This document shows, in pieces, positions 16,671-25,289 of a DNA stretch of 52,780 nucleotides (position 1 is the stretch's first letter; every line of letters starts with the position of its first letter). The stretch is from Xenococcus sp. MO_188.B8. Its GTDB lineage: Bacteria; Cyanobacteriota; Cyanobacteriia; Cyanobacteriales; Xenococcaceae. Location of the stretch: NCBI GenBank assembly GCA_030065615.1, contig JASJDR010000036.1, positions 1-52,780 of the forward strand, in the 5' to 3' direction. The notes beneath the pieces were generated by a model. It ran no database searches. It saw only the letters and a list, made by a program, of their open reading frames with translations, and was not told where the DNA came from. The translations under genes and the position numbers were made by a program.

Positions 16671-18224
16671 ATGAATATGAATAGTCTCAGAAAAGCTATA
16701 TTGTTGTTTGTGATATCTTTGCTTATAGTTGTATCTTTTGTCGTAATTAAGTCATTAATTCCTCCCAAGTCGCAGAATTCGGGGGAATGGCTTATGTTAG
16801 GAAACCCATTCAGCGGTTTTAGCACCTTCCGCAATGAAGAATTCAAGAGAGATCTCGAAAAAGAGGGAATTAGTCTAAAGTTTGAGTGGGAACCTGACCA
16901 GAAGGAACGCGCAAGGCGTTTAAGTGACGGGGAGGCTCAATTAATTGTCACCACTTTGGATCAGGTGATCCAGCATAGACCAGAGGGGAAAATTGTAGGA
17001 CTGATTGACCGCACCAAAGGAGCTGATGCAGTAGTAATAAATACAGTAGATTTTCCTAGTTTGAGAGATCTGAAGTATCCTAGCTTTGAGGCTTTTGAGG
17101 CTTTGCGTAAGCTAGCTAACAACGAACACTCAAAGGGACGGAAGCTGAAGATGGTCTATGCCAAAAACAACCCTCCTGAGTTTCTAGCTCGCTACTTAGA
17201 CTTCAAGTTTGATACAGAGTTTGAGTTGAACTATTTTGACACGAAGGATTGCTGTAACAACATAATAGAAACTTTCGAGACACTGCAAACAGATCGAGAT
17301 GTGGTACTCGCTGTTATCTTTGAACCATTCATTACTAAAGCTGAAAAGGCTGGTTACAAAGTACTCCTCTCCACTGAATATGTGCCGAAAGCAATAGTAG
17401 ATGTACTCGTTGCCTCTGACCAGTTGCTCCAACAGCAATCGAGAAAAGTCTCCAAATTTCTGGAAGTTTACTACGATCACATCAACAAACTCCTGTTAGA
17501 TAAGTCGTTGATGCGAAAACAAATTTTAGATGACGATAAAACATTGTCGTTGGAGGAAACGGAGAATCTTCTGGAAGGGATTTACTTTTTTACAGCAAAA
17601 GAAGCCAAAGCTTGGTTTACTAACGAGACACTAGAAGATTTGATCGATGAATTTGGTTTATTGCTGGAATTGTCAAACAAAATAGATCGGGCACCTCAAA
17701 GATCCAAAGACTTTTTTACTGTCGAGTCAATTGAACAGGCTGTAGCAACTAATGAAGAACTATGCGGCAAATTTGAGAAATTGTTGCAATTCAAAAGAAT
17801 TTGCCAATTCGAACCTGTTCCAGAGCTTGATTTTGATGACATATCCCCTGATCCAACTCCTCCTGTGCCAACACCCCCATCCGATTCGCTTAGCATTTCA
17901 GAAACAGTATACTTTCTTACTAGTGGGTCTTCGACATTAACGCCTGACAGTAGCAAAACTATTGACAATTTAGCTAAAAAGATTCAAGAAGAATACCCAG
18001 ATGTGTTTGTGAAAGTGATTGGTCATGCCTCTAGAACTGGTGGTAAAAAATACAACGATTTCCTTAGCTATCAGCGGGCAAAGGCAGTTGAGGAATATCT
18101 GCGCAGTCTTGGTCTCAAAAATACAATTGATATTGAGGCTCAAGGCTTCTCCAATCCACTACCTGACTTTCCTCCAAAAGATCGTCACCAACAACGGGCT
18201 GAAATTAGTCTTGTTCGACAGTAG
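16671..18224 (+). CDS. Binding-protein-like domain fused to an OmpA-like domain
   Basis: About 517 residues from the ATG at 16671; a TTG three codons earlier is also possible. Residues about 4-25 form a membrane anchor. Residues about 35-330 resemble the same binding-protein superfamily as the operon's first gene (LIVTTLDQVIQHRPEGKIVG, then KGADAVVINT and VVLAVIFEPFITKAEKAGYK). A Pro-rich linker (DPTPPVPTPP) leads to a C-terminal OmpA/MotB-type domain with GHASRTGGKKYNDFLSYQRA. In the usual GHTDxTG motif the peptidoglycan-binding Asp is here Ser, while the Arg after the LS motif is kept. Last gene of the importer operon, 35 bases after the ATPase gene. It may be an anchored sensor or a second binding protein tethered near the cell wall. 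Confidence 0.75.
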   Translation: MNMNSLRKAILLFVISLLIVVSFVVIKSLIPPKSQNSGEWLMLGNPFSGFSTFRNEEFKRDLEKEGISLKFEWEPDQKERARRLSDGEAQLIVTTLDQVIQHRPEGKIVGLIDRTKGADAVVINTVDFPSLRDLKYPSFEAFEALRKLANNEHSKGRKLKMVYAKNNPPEFLARYLDFKFDTEFELNYFDTKDCCNNIIETFETLQTDRDVVLAVIFEPFITKAEKAGYKVLLSTEYVPKAIVDVLVASDQLLQQQSRKVSKFLEVYYDHINKLLLDKSLMRKQILDDDKTLSLEETENLLEGIYFFTAKEAKAWFTNETLEDLIDEFGLLLELSNKIDRAPQRSKDFFTVESIEQAVATNEELCGKFEKLLQFKRICQFEPVPELDFDDISPDPTPPVPTPPSDSLSISETVYFLTSGSSTLTPDSSKTIDNLAKKIQEEYPDVFVKVIGHASRTGGKKYNDFLSYQRAKAVEEYLRSLGLKNTIDIEAQGFSNPLPDFPPKDRHQQRAEISLVRQ

Positions 18225-18854
18225 CAAGGGAAAAAATTGTATTTCATCCACTAAGCGATTAACCAAAGGTCAGCGCCTGTTAGGTCGATCCCATGAAGCT
18301 GCTCCCTTTGGGGTTTGAGTCGATCATAGCCTTACAAGTTGTTTTCACTACAGCTTTTGGTAAAAGTAAATCTCCGATATCGAAGTAAATATGGAATATT
18401 CATAAAAACTGATAAAAATCGCTCAAAAATCACAAAAAATAATTAATATCAATATTAAAGATTACAACAAATAAGTAATGTTAATAAGTAATAATACAGA
18501 AAAAAATTACTATATACTAAATTCATCTCTACTAGAGTAGAGACAAATTAAATCAAAAAAATAAATGATTCTTTATAATTAGAAGAGACCAGTCTAAAAA
18601 ATCAATATAAAGATAAAAATATCTTTCTACCTAGAAATTTTTCGTTGATGGATAAGTTAATTGACAAAAGCATAAATTATTAACTACTTATCGCGATAGC
18701 CTTTATGACATCGATCTAGCCCAAAACCCTTGAAAATAAACAATCTCTTCACTCAACGAAAAATCACCTGAATATCTTTTATCACTGCAATTTATCCTGA
18801 CTTGTCTAGGAGTAACGCGTCTGTAAATATAAATAGAGGAAGAAGTAAGCACAA
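18225..18854. other. 630-base AT-rich gap
   Basis: No credible gene in either strand. An inverted repeat TCTCTACT-AG-AGTAGAGA lies at 18526-18543; it lacks a T tract. The second half should hold the promoter of the GUN4-domain gene at 18855. Short stretches of A/T-rich low complexity fill the rest. Confidence 0.55.
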
Positions 18855-19445
18855 ATGAGAAGACCGACTTGGTTGAATGATATAGCAATATGGGGTCTAA
18901 TTCTGGCATTTCTGGCAATTGTAGTTGATGTAGCTAATCCCGAAATAAGAAATTTTTTGGGACTAAGAGAAGGTAGCAATGAAAATCCAAAAACTGCTCA
19001 AAAGACAAGTAGTAATACATCCCGTTACACTGATCTTGAGAATCTCCTAAAAAAAGAAAAATGGCAGGAAGCTGATAGGGAAACCTATTCAATAATGCGT
19101 CAATTGGCACAGAGAAAAAACCTAGATTCCCAAGCTCTCAAAAAAATTTCCTGTTCAAACCTCAAAGAAATTGACCATCTTTGGGTCGAATATAGCAACA
19201 AACACTTTGGTTTTAGTGTTCAGAAGCGTATCTGGCAAAAATTCGATGGAAAAAAAGATGATCCAGTCAAGGAATTAGGTAATACCGTAGGGTGGCGAGA
19301 AAAGAATCGATGGAAGGGGCTAGATGAAATAGATTTTAATTTGCACGACGCTCCTGCGGGACATCTACCTGTTCTCAAAACCGAGGTGTGGACTGCGGAG
19401 AAAGGAGGGTTTCCGCTTCTATTCGAGCGTTGCAACAAGCTGTGA
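18855..19445 (+). CDS. Membrane-anchored GUN4-domain protein
   Basis: A 196-residue protein with one N-terminal membrane helix (IAIWGLILAFLAIVVDV) and a GUN4 domain from about residue 58. Hallmarks are YTDLENLLKKEKWQEADRET, SNLKEIDHLWVEYSNKHFGF, SVQKRIWQ and the VGWREKNRWK and APAGHLPVL segments. Canonical Gun4 binds protoporphyrin and activates magnesium chelatase; this is one of the many GUN4 paralogues, so a tetrapyrrole-binding or sensing role is likely but chelatase activation is not shown. Transcribed alone with a long AT-rich upstream region. Confidence 0.85.
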   Translation: MRRPTWLNDIAIWGLILAFLAIVVDVANPEIRNFLGLREGSNENPKTAQKTSSNTSRYTDLENLLKKEKWQEADRETYSIMRQLAQRKNLDSQALKKISCSNLKEIDHLWVEYSNKHFGFSVQKRIWQKFDGKKDDPVKELGNTVGWREKNRWKGLDEIDFNLHDAPAGHLPVLKTEVWTAEKGGFPLLFERCNKL

Positions 19446-19575
19446 ACTATAGCATGATGCCTATCAGTTAAGTTGAACAAGGCGAATTTCAGTGCGTTGT
19501 TGTTGAGAGTATTTTGAAGAAATTATTTTTTATGATATTTTCTTTCCATATTAACGCTATTTGAAGGAGATAAAG

Positions 19576-20571
19576 ATGCCGGCTAGATTTGAAGACAAGG
19601 TTTTAGGAAGCTCCATTACCACAGCATCTAGACTACCTTGGACTAACGCACCAGTTCGCTCGACGGGTGAACTTTACCCATACCTGAGCAAACGATTAGC
19701 TGAGCTGCATGATTACTTACCTCTCTCAGTGACTTTATTCTCAGATCCAGAAATTGAGGAATCAGCTATGGTTAGTTTTCTTGAAGAACTTCCAGGTCAG
19801 TTTGAACGAGAGTTCCGCCTTCGGAATGCCCGTCGGGAGCGGTTCGTTAATATGAATTTATTGAGTGAGCAGGAAATTCACGAAATCTTAACTGGACACA
19901 GGCAGGTACAACCCTGGGCGCTATACTTCTCCAGAGAAGGTGGGTTAGGTGTTTTGTCTCAGAACCTGGAAGTTTATCGGGAAGATGTGTCCAGCGGTGT
20001 TGTCCCCTGCACCTCCATGCCGAATCATGGTGTTGCTTGGAGAAAAACATCGGCAGAGGACTGTCAGATTTGGCTGGCGACGGCTCGAAAAGAAGGATTG
20101 GATTGGGATTGGGATTCCGATATTGGTCATGAGTCGGCACATTCAAGTTTTGCTCCAGTTCCCCTTTTTGCTCAAGCCTTACATGTTAATCCTGAAATAA
20201 CTTCCTTAGATACCGTTAATAATATCCAATATCTTAGTACTGATCACTTGGCTCGTATGAGTTACACCTATTCAGAAATTGCTGTGATTGCCATGCGTGG
20301 AGAACAGCGAAATACAAAAACTGGCTTACCTGTTGTGGAGCAACCAGAAGAACTTTATGCCTTCCTAGAATTGTCGCACCAACTTATGCCAGACTTAGGG
20401 TTTGATCGAGCTTTAACTTCTTGTAAGCGTGCTAATGGTCAAATCGATGTTGATGATAGCGTTGAAATTTATGAAATTGGCGCATCAGTAATGCGTGTTC
20501 TGCCTCACATTTCCAAATTAACTAATAGCTTTGCTATACCAACAATTGACTTTTATAAATCAATAAGTTAA
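19576..20571 (+). CDS. Unrecognised protein with an HExxH motif
   Basis: A 331-residue soluble protein with no signal peptide or membrane helix. I do not recognise the family. ATG 19576 is preferred over the upstream TTG because AAGGAGA lies 5 bases before it. The sequence is compositionally ordinary, with DWDWDSDIGHESAHSSFAPV in the middle. HESAH (about 184-188) fits the zinc-metallopeptidase HExxH pattern, but a third ligand cannot be assigned, so the match may be chance. A Cys in VVPCTSMPNHG and another in ALTSCKRANG may be functional. Stands alone; a MITE-like repeat follows 20 bases after its stop. Confidence 0.7.
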   Translation: MPARFEDKVLGSSITTASRLPWTNAPVRSTGELYPYLSKRLAELHDYLPLSVTLFSDPEIEESAMVSFLEELPGQFEREFRLRNARRERFVNMNLLSEQEIHEILTGHRQVQPWALYFSREGGLGVLSQNLEVYREDVSSGVVPCTSMPNHGVAWRKTSAEDCQIWLATARKEGLDWDWDSDIGHESAHSSFAPVPLFAQALHVNPEITSLDTVNNIQYLSTDHLARMSYTYSEIAVIAMRGEQRNTKTGLPVVEQPEELYAFLELSHQLMPDLGFDRALTSCKRANGQIDVDDSVEIYEIGASVMRVLPHISKLTNSFAIPTIDFYKSIS

Positions 20572-20589
20572 CAGTGATCTTGTGATAAC

Positions 20590-20700
20590 TTATACCAAAT
20601 CCGCATCTCAAAACCCCTTTTTATTTGTTCCTGATAAAATCCTTCTGTCATTTGTCTTGTCTAATTTTTAAGTGGGGTATCTAAATCGGATTTGATATTA
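20590..20700. mobile_element. MITE-like element with TTA duplications
   Basis: A 105-base element (20593-20697) begins TACCAAATCCG and ends CGGATTTGATA, an 11-base terminal inverted repeat with one mismatch. It is flanked by TTA on both sides, a likely target duplication. The TACCAAAT ends and the TTA flanks match the element at 32904. It codes for nothing and lies in the 20572-20885 gap between two convergent genes; the rest of that gap shows nothing else. Confidence 0.6.
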
Positions 20701-20885
20701 ACTTCAAATCACTTCGCAAGACGAGCAAACACAATAATTAATTTCTTAAGTCCTGCTCGCGTGTAAACTAACTCTGCTACTATTATCTTCTGCCAGTTAT
20801 TTTAAAGTGTCTTTAGCTTGGTGCTTACCTAATTCTCCCAAAGACATGGCGAGAACTTATTTTAAATCAATAAGTTTTCTCAGAA

Positions 20886-21515
20886 TTACTTAACTGCTAA
20901 TTGAGCGATACGCTTTAAGATGCGCAGGACATAATATAAATCATTCCCTGGATTGAGAATGTAGAACAAGCGAGATAATAGGTACTGAGGTGTATCTCCT
21001 TGAATTAACTTGATAAAGAGGAAACTATTTCCATTAGTAATTAGTCCATAGGTCGGTCGGTCAGGATGAGGATTGGCTAGCATATAGGTTAGTAATTGTG
21101 ACTTGCCAACTTCCAGGGAAAAAGCGGCTTGTTTAGACTCGATAACTACTACCCAAAATTGGTTGCATACGGCTAAGACATCAATCTGTCCTTTGAGAAT
21201 TACCCCTTCATCTTCCAGAGAAATTTCGATGGATTTTTCTGATCTGATGCGAAAGGGCCGAAGGTAGAAGCCAGCTAAATCTAACAAGGGGGATAAAACT
21301 ACCATCTTTACTGTATTCTCTAACAGAGGTGGGTCTTCCATTAAATTGGAATAGCTAGCTTTCACTCGGTCTAATCTTTGTTTTTCTACTTCAGTAATTT
21401 CGGGCAAGTCATCTTGCCATTCTCGAAAAAGTTGTTGATCTTCAACTAACTGAAGACTAAATTTTTCCGCTAGTTTTTGTAAAGTGATTTCTCTAGCTGG
21501 TATGGTTTGAACCAT
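20886..21515 (-). CDS. HsdR_N-like PD-(D/E)xK nuclease domain protein
   Basis: A 209-residue protein resembling the nuclease domain of type I restriction subunit R, found in cyanobacteria as a stand-alone protein. The core is GQIDVLAV with Asp112, then VVVIESKQ with Glu126 and Lys128, followed by the QxxxY-like QLLTYMLAN motif and YGLITNGNSFLFIKL. All catalytic residues are there, so activity is plausible. No helicase, methylase or specificity subunit is near, so it is not part of a full restriction system here. Function in the cell is unknown. Confidence 0.75.
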   Translation of the reverse strand: MVQTIPAREITLQKLAEKFSLQLVEDQQLFREWQDDLPEITEVEKQRLDRVKASYSNLMEDPPLLENTVKMVVLSPLLDLAGFYLRPFRIRSEKSIEISLEDEGVILKGQIDVLAVCNQFWVVVIESKQAAFSLEVGKSQLLTYMLANPHPDRPTYGLITNGNSFLFIKLIQGDTPQYLLSRLFYILNPGNDLYYVLRILKRIAQLAVK

Positions 21516-21641
21516 GATTTTTTAGTTCTATCTGAAAATTGCTTCGCGATTAGCTATAAGCTTTTTTACAAAAAGGGATATTTGTAATTTTACACTATAG
21601 AGTGTTGCTACCGGCTAATTTGCTAATTCGTCTGATTGATT

Positions 21642-22109
21642 TTATGCAATATTATTGAGGTTATTATTCGTAAATTTTTGCAGTTGTTTTTGAATTAAAC
21701 TTTGTAAGTCTTCACGTCTTAATTCAATGCCTTGACTCAAATTTTCAACCTCATTAAAAAAAACAATGCTATCAATTTTTTTCACAGAAAAAAGTCGAAA
21801 TAAAATATGAGTTGTTGGTAAAGGCTTCACTAGAATTTTTTCATCTTGTTTTTGGTTAAATTTTATGGCATCTTGATAGGAAGTAAAAGCATAAATCACA
21901 GTTTTCGCCAAATCTTGCTGCGGATCCTTTTTGACACTAAACATGATCCAATCTTCTGTCTCGTTCTGCAAGATATAATATTCTAAAAATTTTAATTGTT
22001 CAGCAAAGGTCTTTAGTACAGGAGCGATCGCTTTTTCGATAACTAACGCAGGAACTCCGTAATTGGGAGCATCATCAATTAATATCTGTAACTGTTGGTC
22101 TAAGTCCAT
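21642..22109 (-). CDS. Conserved-looking hypothetical protein
   Basis: A 155-residue soluble protein that I do not recognise. The N-terminus (DLDQQLQILIDDAPNYGVPA) and the central WIMFSVKKDPQQDLAKTVIY suggest an alpha/beta fold; the C-terminus is Gln/Asn-rich. It lies only 13 bases downstream of the minus-strand peptidase-like gene at 22623, suggesting one transcript. Reading frame and composition match its neighbours, so it is very probably a real gene. Confidence 0.7.
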   Translation of the reverse strand: MDLDQQLQILIDDAPNYGVPALVIEKAIAPVLKTFAEQLKFLEYYILQNETEDWIMFSVKKDPQQDLAKTVIYAFTSYQDAIKFNQKQDEKILVKPLPTTHILFRLFSVKKIDSIVFFNEVENLSQGIELRREDLQSLIQKQLQKFTNNNLNNIA

Positions 22110-22122
22110 AATTTATCTAGAT

Positions 22123-22623
22123 TTAAGAACAATTTTGTTCTAATAACTCGATCGCGATCGCCAAAGAATCAGGCTGTACCTGTACAGTATAGGCTTGGGC
22201 TTCAATTTCCCTTCGATAGGAATGATAACGCATAAAGTAGGGTCTGGTAAATTGAGGAGGCTCAAGATCCAAATTCAGTAGCGATACTTGTCCTCCTCCG
22301 GCACAAGTTTGAGCAGCATGAACAGCTTCGTGAACCAAAACGGCTTGAGCATTTCCTAACTCAAATACCACTGGATTAATCCAAATGGTCTTAGTTTTAC
22401 TATTCATTAAGCCATAAGGTCTTAATCCCAAATTATTGATGTTTGGTGGGATTTCTTGTTTAACAATAAATCCATAATTAGTTAGAATTTGTTGTAAACG
22501 CTCAAACTCTGAATTGTCACCTGAATAAGCTAAATTAGCAAATACTAATGAAGAAATTAAGAAAATAATAACTGATGTCCATCGTAACTTAGATAATAAT
22601 CTACACTTCACGTTTCTATTCAC
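22123..22623 (-). CDS. Exported zincin-like protein
   Basis: A 166-residue protein with an N-terminal signal or anchor helix (TSVIIFLISSLVFANLAYS). The HEAVH motif at 98-102 fits a zinc metallopeptidase, and RREIEAQAY about 40 residues later supplies a Glu that could be the third ligand, as in gluzincins. Two Cys after the motif and at the C-terminus (TCAGGG, EQNCS) could pair outside the cytoplasm. Its substrate is unknown. Lies downstream of the half-size GDT1 genes on the same strand, with a heptanucleotide repeat covering the gap after that gene. Confidence 0.72.
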   Translation of the reverse strand: MNRNVKCRLLSKLRWTSVIIFLISSLVFANLAYSGDNSEFERLQQILTNYGFIVKQEIPPNINNLGLRPYGLMNSKTKTIWINPVVFELGNAQAVLVHEAVHAAQTCAGGGQVSLLNLDLEPPQFTRPYFMRYHSYRREIEAQAYTVQVQPDSLAIAIELLEQNCS

Positions 22624-22658
22624 TTATTACCTATTACTTATTACTTATTACTTATTAA
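22624..22658. repeat. Heptanucleotide tandem repeat (TTATTAC)
   Basis: Five consecutive 7-base units: TTATTAC, CTATTAC, TTATTAC, TTATTAC, TTATTAA. This is the short tandemly repeated repetitive sequence type known from cyanobacterial genomes. It runs up to the stop codon of the half-size GDT1 gene, which falls inside the last unit. Confidence 0.8.
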
Positions 22659-22933
22659 TCTTCTTGCGGAGACCAAAGTAGTCTTAATGCCATAATAGCA
22701 AACCCTAAAGCCGCGATCGCTTTTAATAATTTTTCTGGTAAAAATTGAGCCACACCTCCGCCAGCGATTACCCCAAAAAAGCTCGCTAACACCAAAGCTA
22801 CCGTAGAGCCTAAAAATACAGCACGGGGATGTTTAGAACTTCCCCCCAAAGCGATCGCAGCTACCTGACTTTTATCGCCAATTTCTGCTAAAAAAACGGT
22901 AATAAAACTAAGACCTAAAAGTTGAAAATCCAT
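22655..22933 (-). CDS. Half-size GDT1/UPF0016 cation exchanger, subunit 1
   Basis: A 92-residue, three-helix membrane protein carrying one copy of the signature ExGDK(S/T): FLAEIGDKSQ. Full-length GDT1/TMEM165 proteins have two such repeats and exchange Mn2+ or Ca2+ for H+. Here the repeats are in two separate adjacent genes, which presumably form a heterodimer. Such hemi-exchangers have been reported in cyanobacteria in connection with manganese uptake. Its stop lies within a tandem repeat. 53 bases downstream of its partner. Confidence 0.88.
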   Translation of the reverse strand: MDFQLLGLSFITVFLAEIGDKSQVAAIALGGSSKHPRAVFLGSTVALVLASFFGVIAGGGVAQFLPEKLLKAIAALGFAIMALRLLWSPQED

Positions 22934-22986
22934 AAATATTAATTAAATTTGCAAGTTAAAAACTGTTCACTATTTACTGATAACTG

Positions 22987-23367
22987 TTAACTGATAATGT
23001 CGTTAATTAACCAAGCTGTAATGAATAGTAATAAGATAGCGACAGATAAATCTAAGATTTTGGGATCGAGTTTTTTTGATAACCAATAACCAATCAAAAC
23101 TCCCAATAAACTAGTAGTAATTAAAGCAGCAGCAGCTCCCATGAAAACTAGCCAAGGAGATTGGGATTCTGCAGTCATTAATAAAGTGACGATTTGGGTT
23201 TTATCTCCCATTTCCGCCAAAAATATTGTGAAAAAAGTAGAAGTAAATACTGCCCAAAAACTCCAGGATCTTGAGCCAGATAAGGATTTTTGGTTATTAT
23301 CCAGAGTCGATTCTAAAACATTATCTGATACTACGCGATCGCAAATTTGAGATTTAACAGTTTTCAT
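22987..23367 (-). CDS. Half-size GDT1/UPF0016 cation exchanger, subunit 2
   Basis: A 126-residue partner of the gene at 22655, with the second signature FLAEMGDKTQIVTLLM and three helices, preceded by an unusual polar N-terminal extension of about 35 residues (MKTVKSQICDRVVSDNVLES). The opposite residue order of the two signatures (DKSQ in one, DKTQ in the other) agrees with the two halves of full-length family members. First of the two genes in transcription order; divergent from the serine hydrolase at 23486. Manganese supply would also serve photosystem II. Confidence 0.88.
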   Translation of the reverse strand: MKTVKSQICDRVVSDNVLESTLDNNQKSLSGSRSWSFWAVFTSTFFTIFLAEMGDKTQIVTLLMTAESQSPWLVFMGAAAALITTSLLGVLIGYWLSKKLDPKILDLSVAILLLFITAWLINDIIS

Positions 23368-23485
23368 TTAGTTTATAAACAGATATTAATAGATAGTATT
23401 ATGGGCAATTAGCACAAGCGACAAAATAGTCTAAAACCAGTTACTATCTAGTTAACTTAACAGTTGACAATTATTAATCCCTATT

Positions 23486-24439
23486 ATGGTCTTTTTTCGC
23501 CACGATACACAACTAACTGAAATCGCACAGCCAATTCTCGAAGAGATTTTTCAAGAATTTCCTACTTTAGCTAGAGATCAAATCGCTCTGTCCTGGATAG
23601 TTTACGATCATCCTGTGATTGTTAATACTGGTGGTGCTTTATCCGCTGAAGAATTTTGGCAACATGAGGTTAGAGGTTTTAGCTATCGAGGCTTTGAAAG
23701 GATCTATCCTGCCAGTATTGTGAAATTATTTTACCTTGTGGCAATTGAAGAATGGCTAGAAGAGGGTATGATTCCGGACAGTCTGGAATTACAAAGAGCG
23801 ATTCGCGATTCAATTATCGATTCGAGCAACGATGCCACTAGTTTAATTCTCGATACTCTAACTGGAACTACTAGTGGCCCCGAATTACCTCCTGGTCCCT
23901 TTGAAACCTGGAAACAACAGCGAAATATCGTCAATCGTTATTTTAAATCTTTGGGTTGGTCAGAATTAGATACGATCAATGTTAACCAAAAACCCTGGAA
24001 TGAAGGTCCCTATGGTAGAGAAAAAGCCTTCTTAGGGGAAATGATGGAAAATCGTAATATGTTAACTACCGATAGCGTTGCCCGATTATTACACAGTATC
24101 ATTGGCGGAGTTGCCGTATCAAGCGATCGCTCTTCGCAGATGATGCAACTTCTCAAGCGAAGTCTCAACCCCAAAGATTTAGCTAAGTATGAGGAGGAAG
24201 AAAACCAAATTACAGGTTTTCTGGGGGAAGCGTTACCCACCAATGCTCAAATTTGGTCAAAAGCTGGTTGGACATCCCAAGTACGTCACGATGCTGCTTA
24301 TATCGAAATCCCCCAACTACAACCTTATTTATTAGTAGTTTTCACTAAAGGCAAAGATAATTCCCAAAATAAAAGAATCTTACCCTTTATTTCTCAAGCT
24401 TTCATCAAAGAAATGAATGATGAACTCAGAACTCAGTAG
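23486..24439 (+). CDS. Class A beta-lactamase-like serine hydrolase
   Basis: A 317-residue protein with penicillin-recognition motifs: SxxK as PASIVK (Ser77, Lys80), SDN-like SND at 114-116 and KTG-like KAG in WSKAGWTSQ near 260. I see no clear signal peptide; the sequence starts MVFFRHDTQLTEIAQPIL. Changes at the SDN and KTG motifs make beta-lactamase activity uncertain; an acylating hydrolase or a penicillin-binding relative is possible. Its stop lies two bases from the stop of the convergent GNAT gene. Confidence 0.8.
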   Translation: MVFFRHDTQLTEIAQPILEEIFQEFPTLARDQIALSWIVYDHPVIVNTGGALSAEEFWQHEVRGFSYRGFERIYPASIVKLFYLVAIEEWLEEGMIPDSLELQRAIRDSIIDSSNDATSLILDTLTGTTSGPELPPGPFETWKQQRNIVNRYFKSLGWSELDTINVNQKPWNEGPYGREKAFLGEMMENRNMLTTDSVARLLHSIIGGVAVSSDRSSQMMQLLKRSLNPKDLAKYEEEENQITGFLGEALPTNAQIWSKAGWTSQVRHDAAYIEIPQLQPYLLVVFTKGKDNSQNKRILPFISQAFIKEMNDELRTQ

Positions 24440-24441
24440 AG

Positions 24442-24975
24442 TCATTTCTCTAAATTTGATTCTCCAAGCATGAGGCGAATATCTTTTAAAAGGCGATAAA
24501 GGGTCAGCGAATCAGTAGAAAAAGCTTCAAAGCCAAAATGCTCATAAAACTCTCTAGCAAGATCGTCTTTAGCATGGACGAGGATAGCGCGGATACCTGC
24601 TACCTTAGCTGCTTGTAAAGTTCTTCGCATGGCATCTAATAGCAATCCTTGTCCCAACCGTTGTCCTTGAAAGTCACGATCTACTGCTAGTCTGGCAAGA
24701 ATTATTACTGGTACGGGATAGCGTGGGAGTCCTTTTGCTAGTCGTTCTGGTGCATCCCCATATCTAACTTCGCCTACAGTTAGGGTGTAATATCCCACAA
24801 CCCTTTCTCCTATCAATGCCAGATAGGTTTGTGAGCTATCTGATCGCTGATTTTGCCAAGCAAAGCGAGTCAAATAACGATTTAATACTTTGGTTCCACA
24901 ATCGAAATTTTCGGTCTGGTGGTCGGCACGCAATTTCTCAATGCGTGGTTTTTCAGGAAAAGATGGCAAATTCAA
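24442..24975 (-). CDS. GNAT acetyltransferase toxin (TacT-like)
   Basis: A 177-residue Gcn5-type acetyltransferase. YLALIGERVVGYYTLTVGEV is the central sheet; ILARLAVDRDFQGQRLGQGL includes the acetyl-CoA loop (Q-x-x-R/G-x-G/A as QGQRLGQG); AREFYEHFGFEAF is the C-terminal motif. Members paired with DUF1778 antitoxins acetylate aminoacyl-tRNA and stop translation. The gene follows the DUF1778 gene by 35 bases on the same strand, the usual toxin-after-antitoxin order. Intact. Confidence 0.9.
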   Translation of the reverse strand: MNLPSFPEKPRIEKLRADHQTENFDCGTKVLNRYLTRFAWQNQRSDSSQTYLALIGERVVGYYTLTVGEVRYGDAPERLAKGLPRYPVPVIILARLAVDRDFQGQRLGQGLLLDAMRRTLQAAKVAGIRAILVHAKDDLAREFYEHFGFEAFSTDSLTLYRLLKDIRLMLGESNLEK

Positions 24976-25010
24976 GGGCTATCTCAAGCTAGTGAGGAAA
25001 TATCATCAGT

Positions 25011-25289
25011 TTACTCTAGATCAAAAACGCTGGGTTCTTGTAGCAATTTTTCTAGTCGGGGGTGACGACGAGGGGGAGCGTCCAATTTTGCCATAAATTC
25101 TGACCATTGTTCGGCATTGAGTTGCCACAGTCGCCTATCCGCCAGAGTTTTTTCTGCTGCTGAGATTGCGGTATCGAGAACAAATTCGCTCAAGGTTTTG
25201 TGACGTGCATCTGCTGCATCTTGTAATAGCCGTTTGGCAGAGGGCGAAATTCTAATGTCCAGACGTTCGCTACGAGAATTTGATGCCAT
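25011..25289 (-). CDS. DUF1778 (TacA-like) antitoxin
   Basis: A 92-residue protein with an N-terminal ribbon-helix-helix (SERLDIRISPSAKRLLQDAA, then TLSEFVLDTA) for DNA binding and a C-terminal arm for toxin binding (PRRHPRLEKLLQEPSVFDLE). DUF1778 proteins neutralise GNAT toxins and autoregulate the pair. Precedes the GNAT gene on the minus strand. Intact pair; the N-terminal ATG is the natural start. Confidence 0.9.
   Translation of the reverse strand: MASNSRSERLDIRISPSAKRLLQDAADARHKTLSEFVLDTAISAAEKTLADRRLWQLNAEQWSEFMAKLDAPPRRHPRLEKLLQEPSVFDLE

Noticed and set aside
19847-20146. 99-codon minus-strand frame inside the HExxH protein gene
   Set aside because: Shadow of the plus-strand gene; no ribosome site and odd composition.
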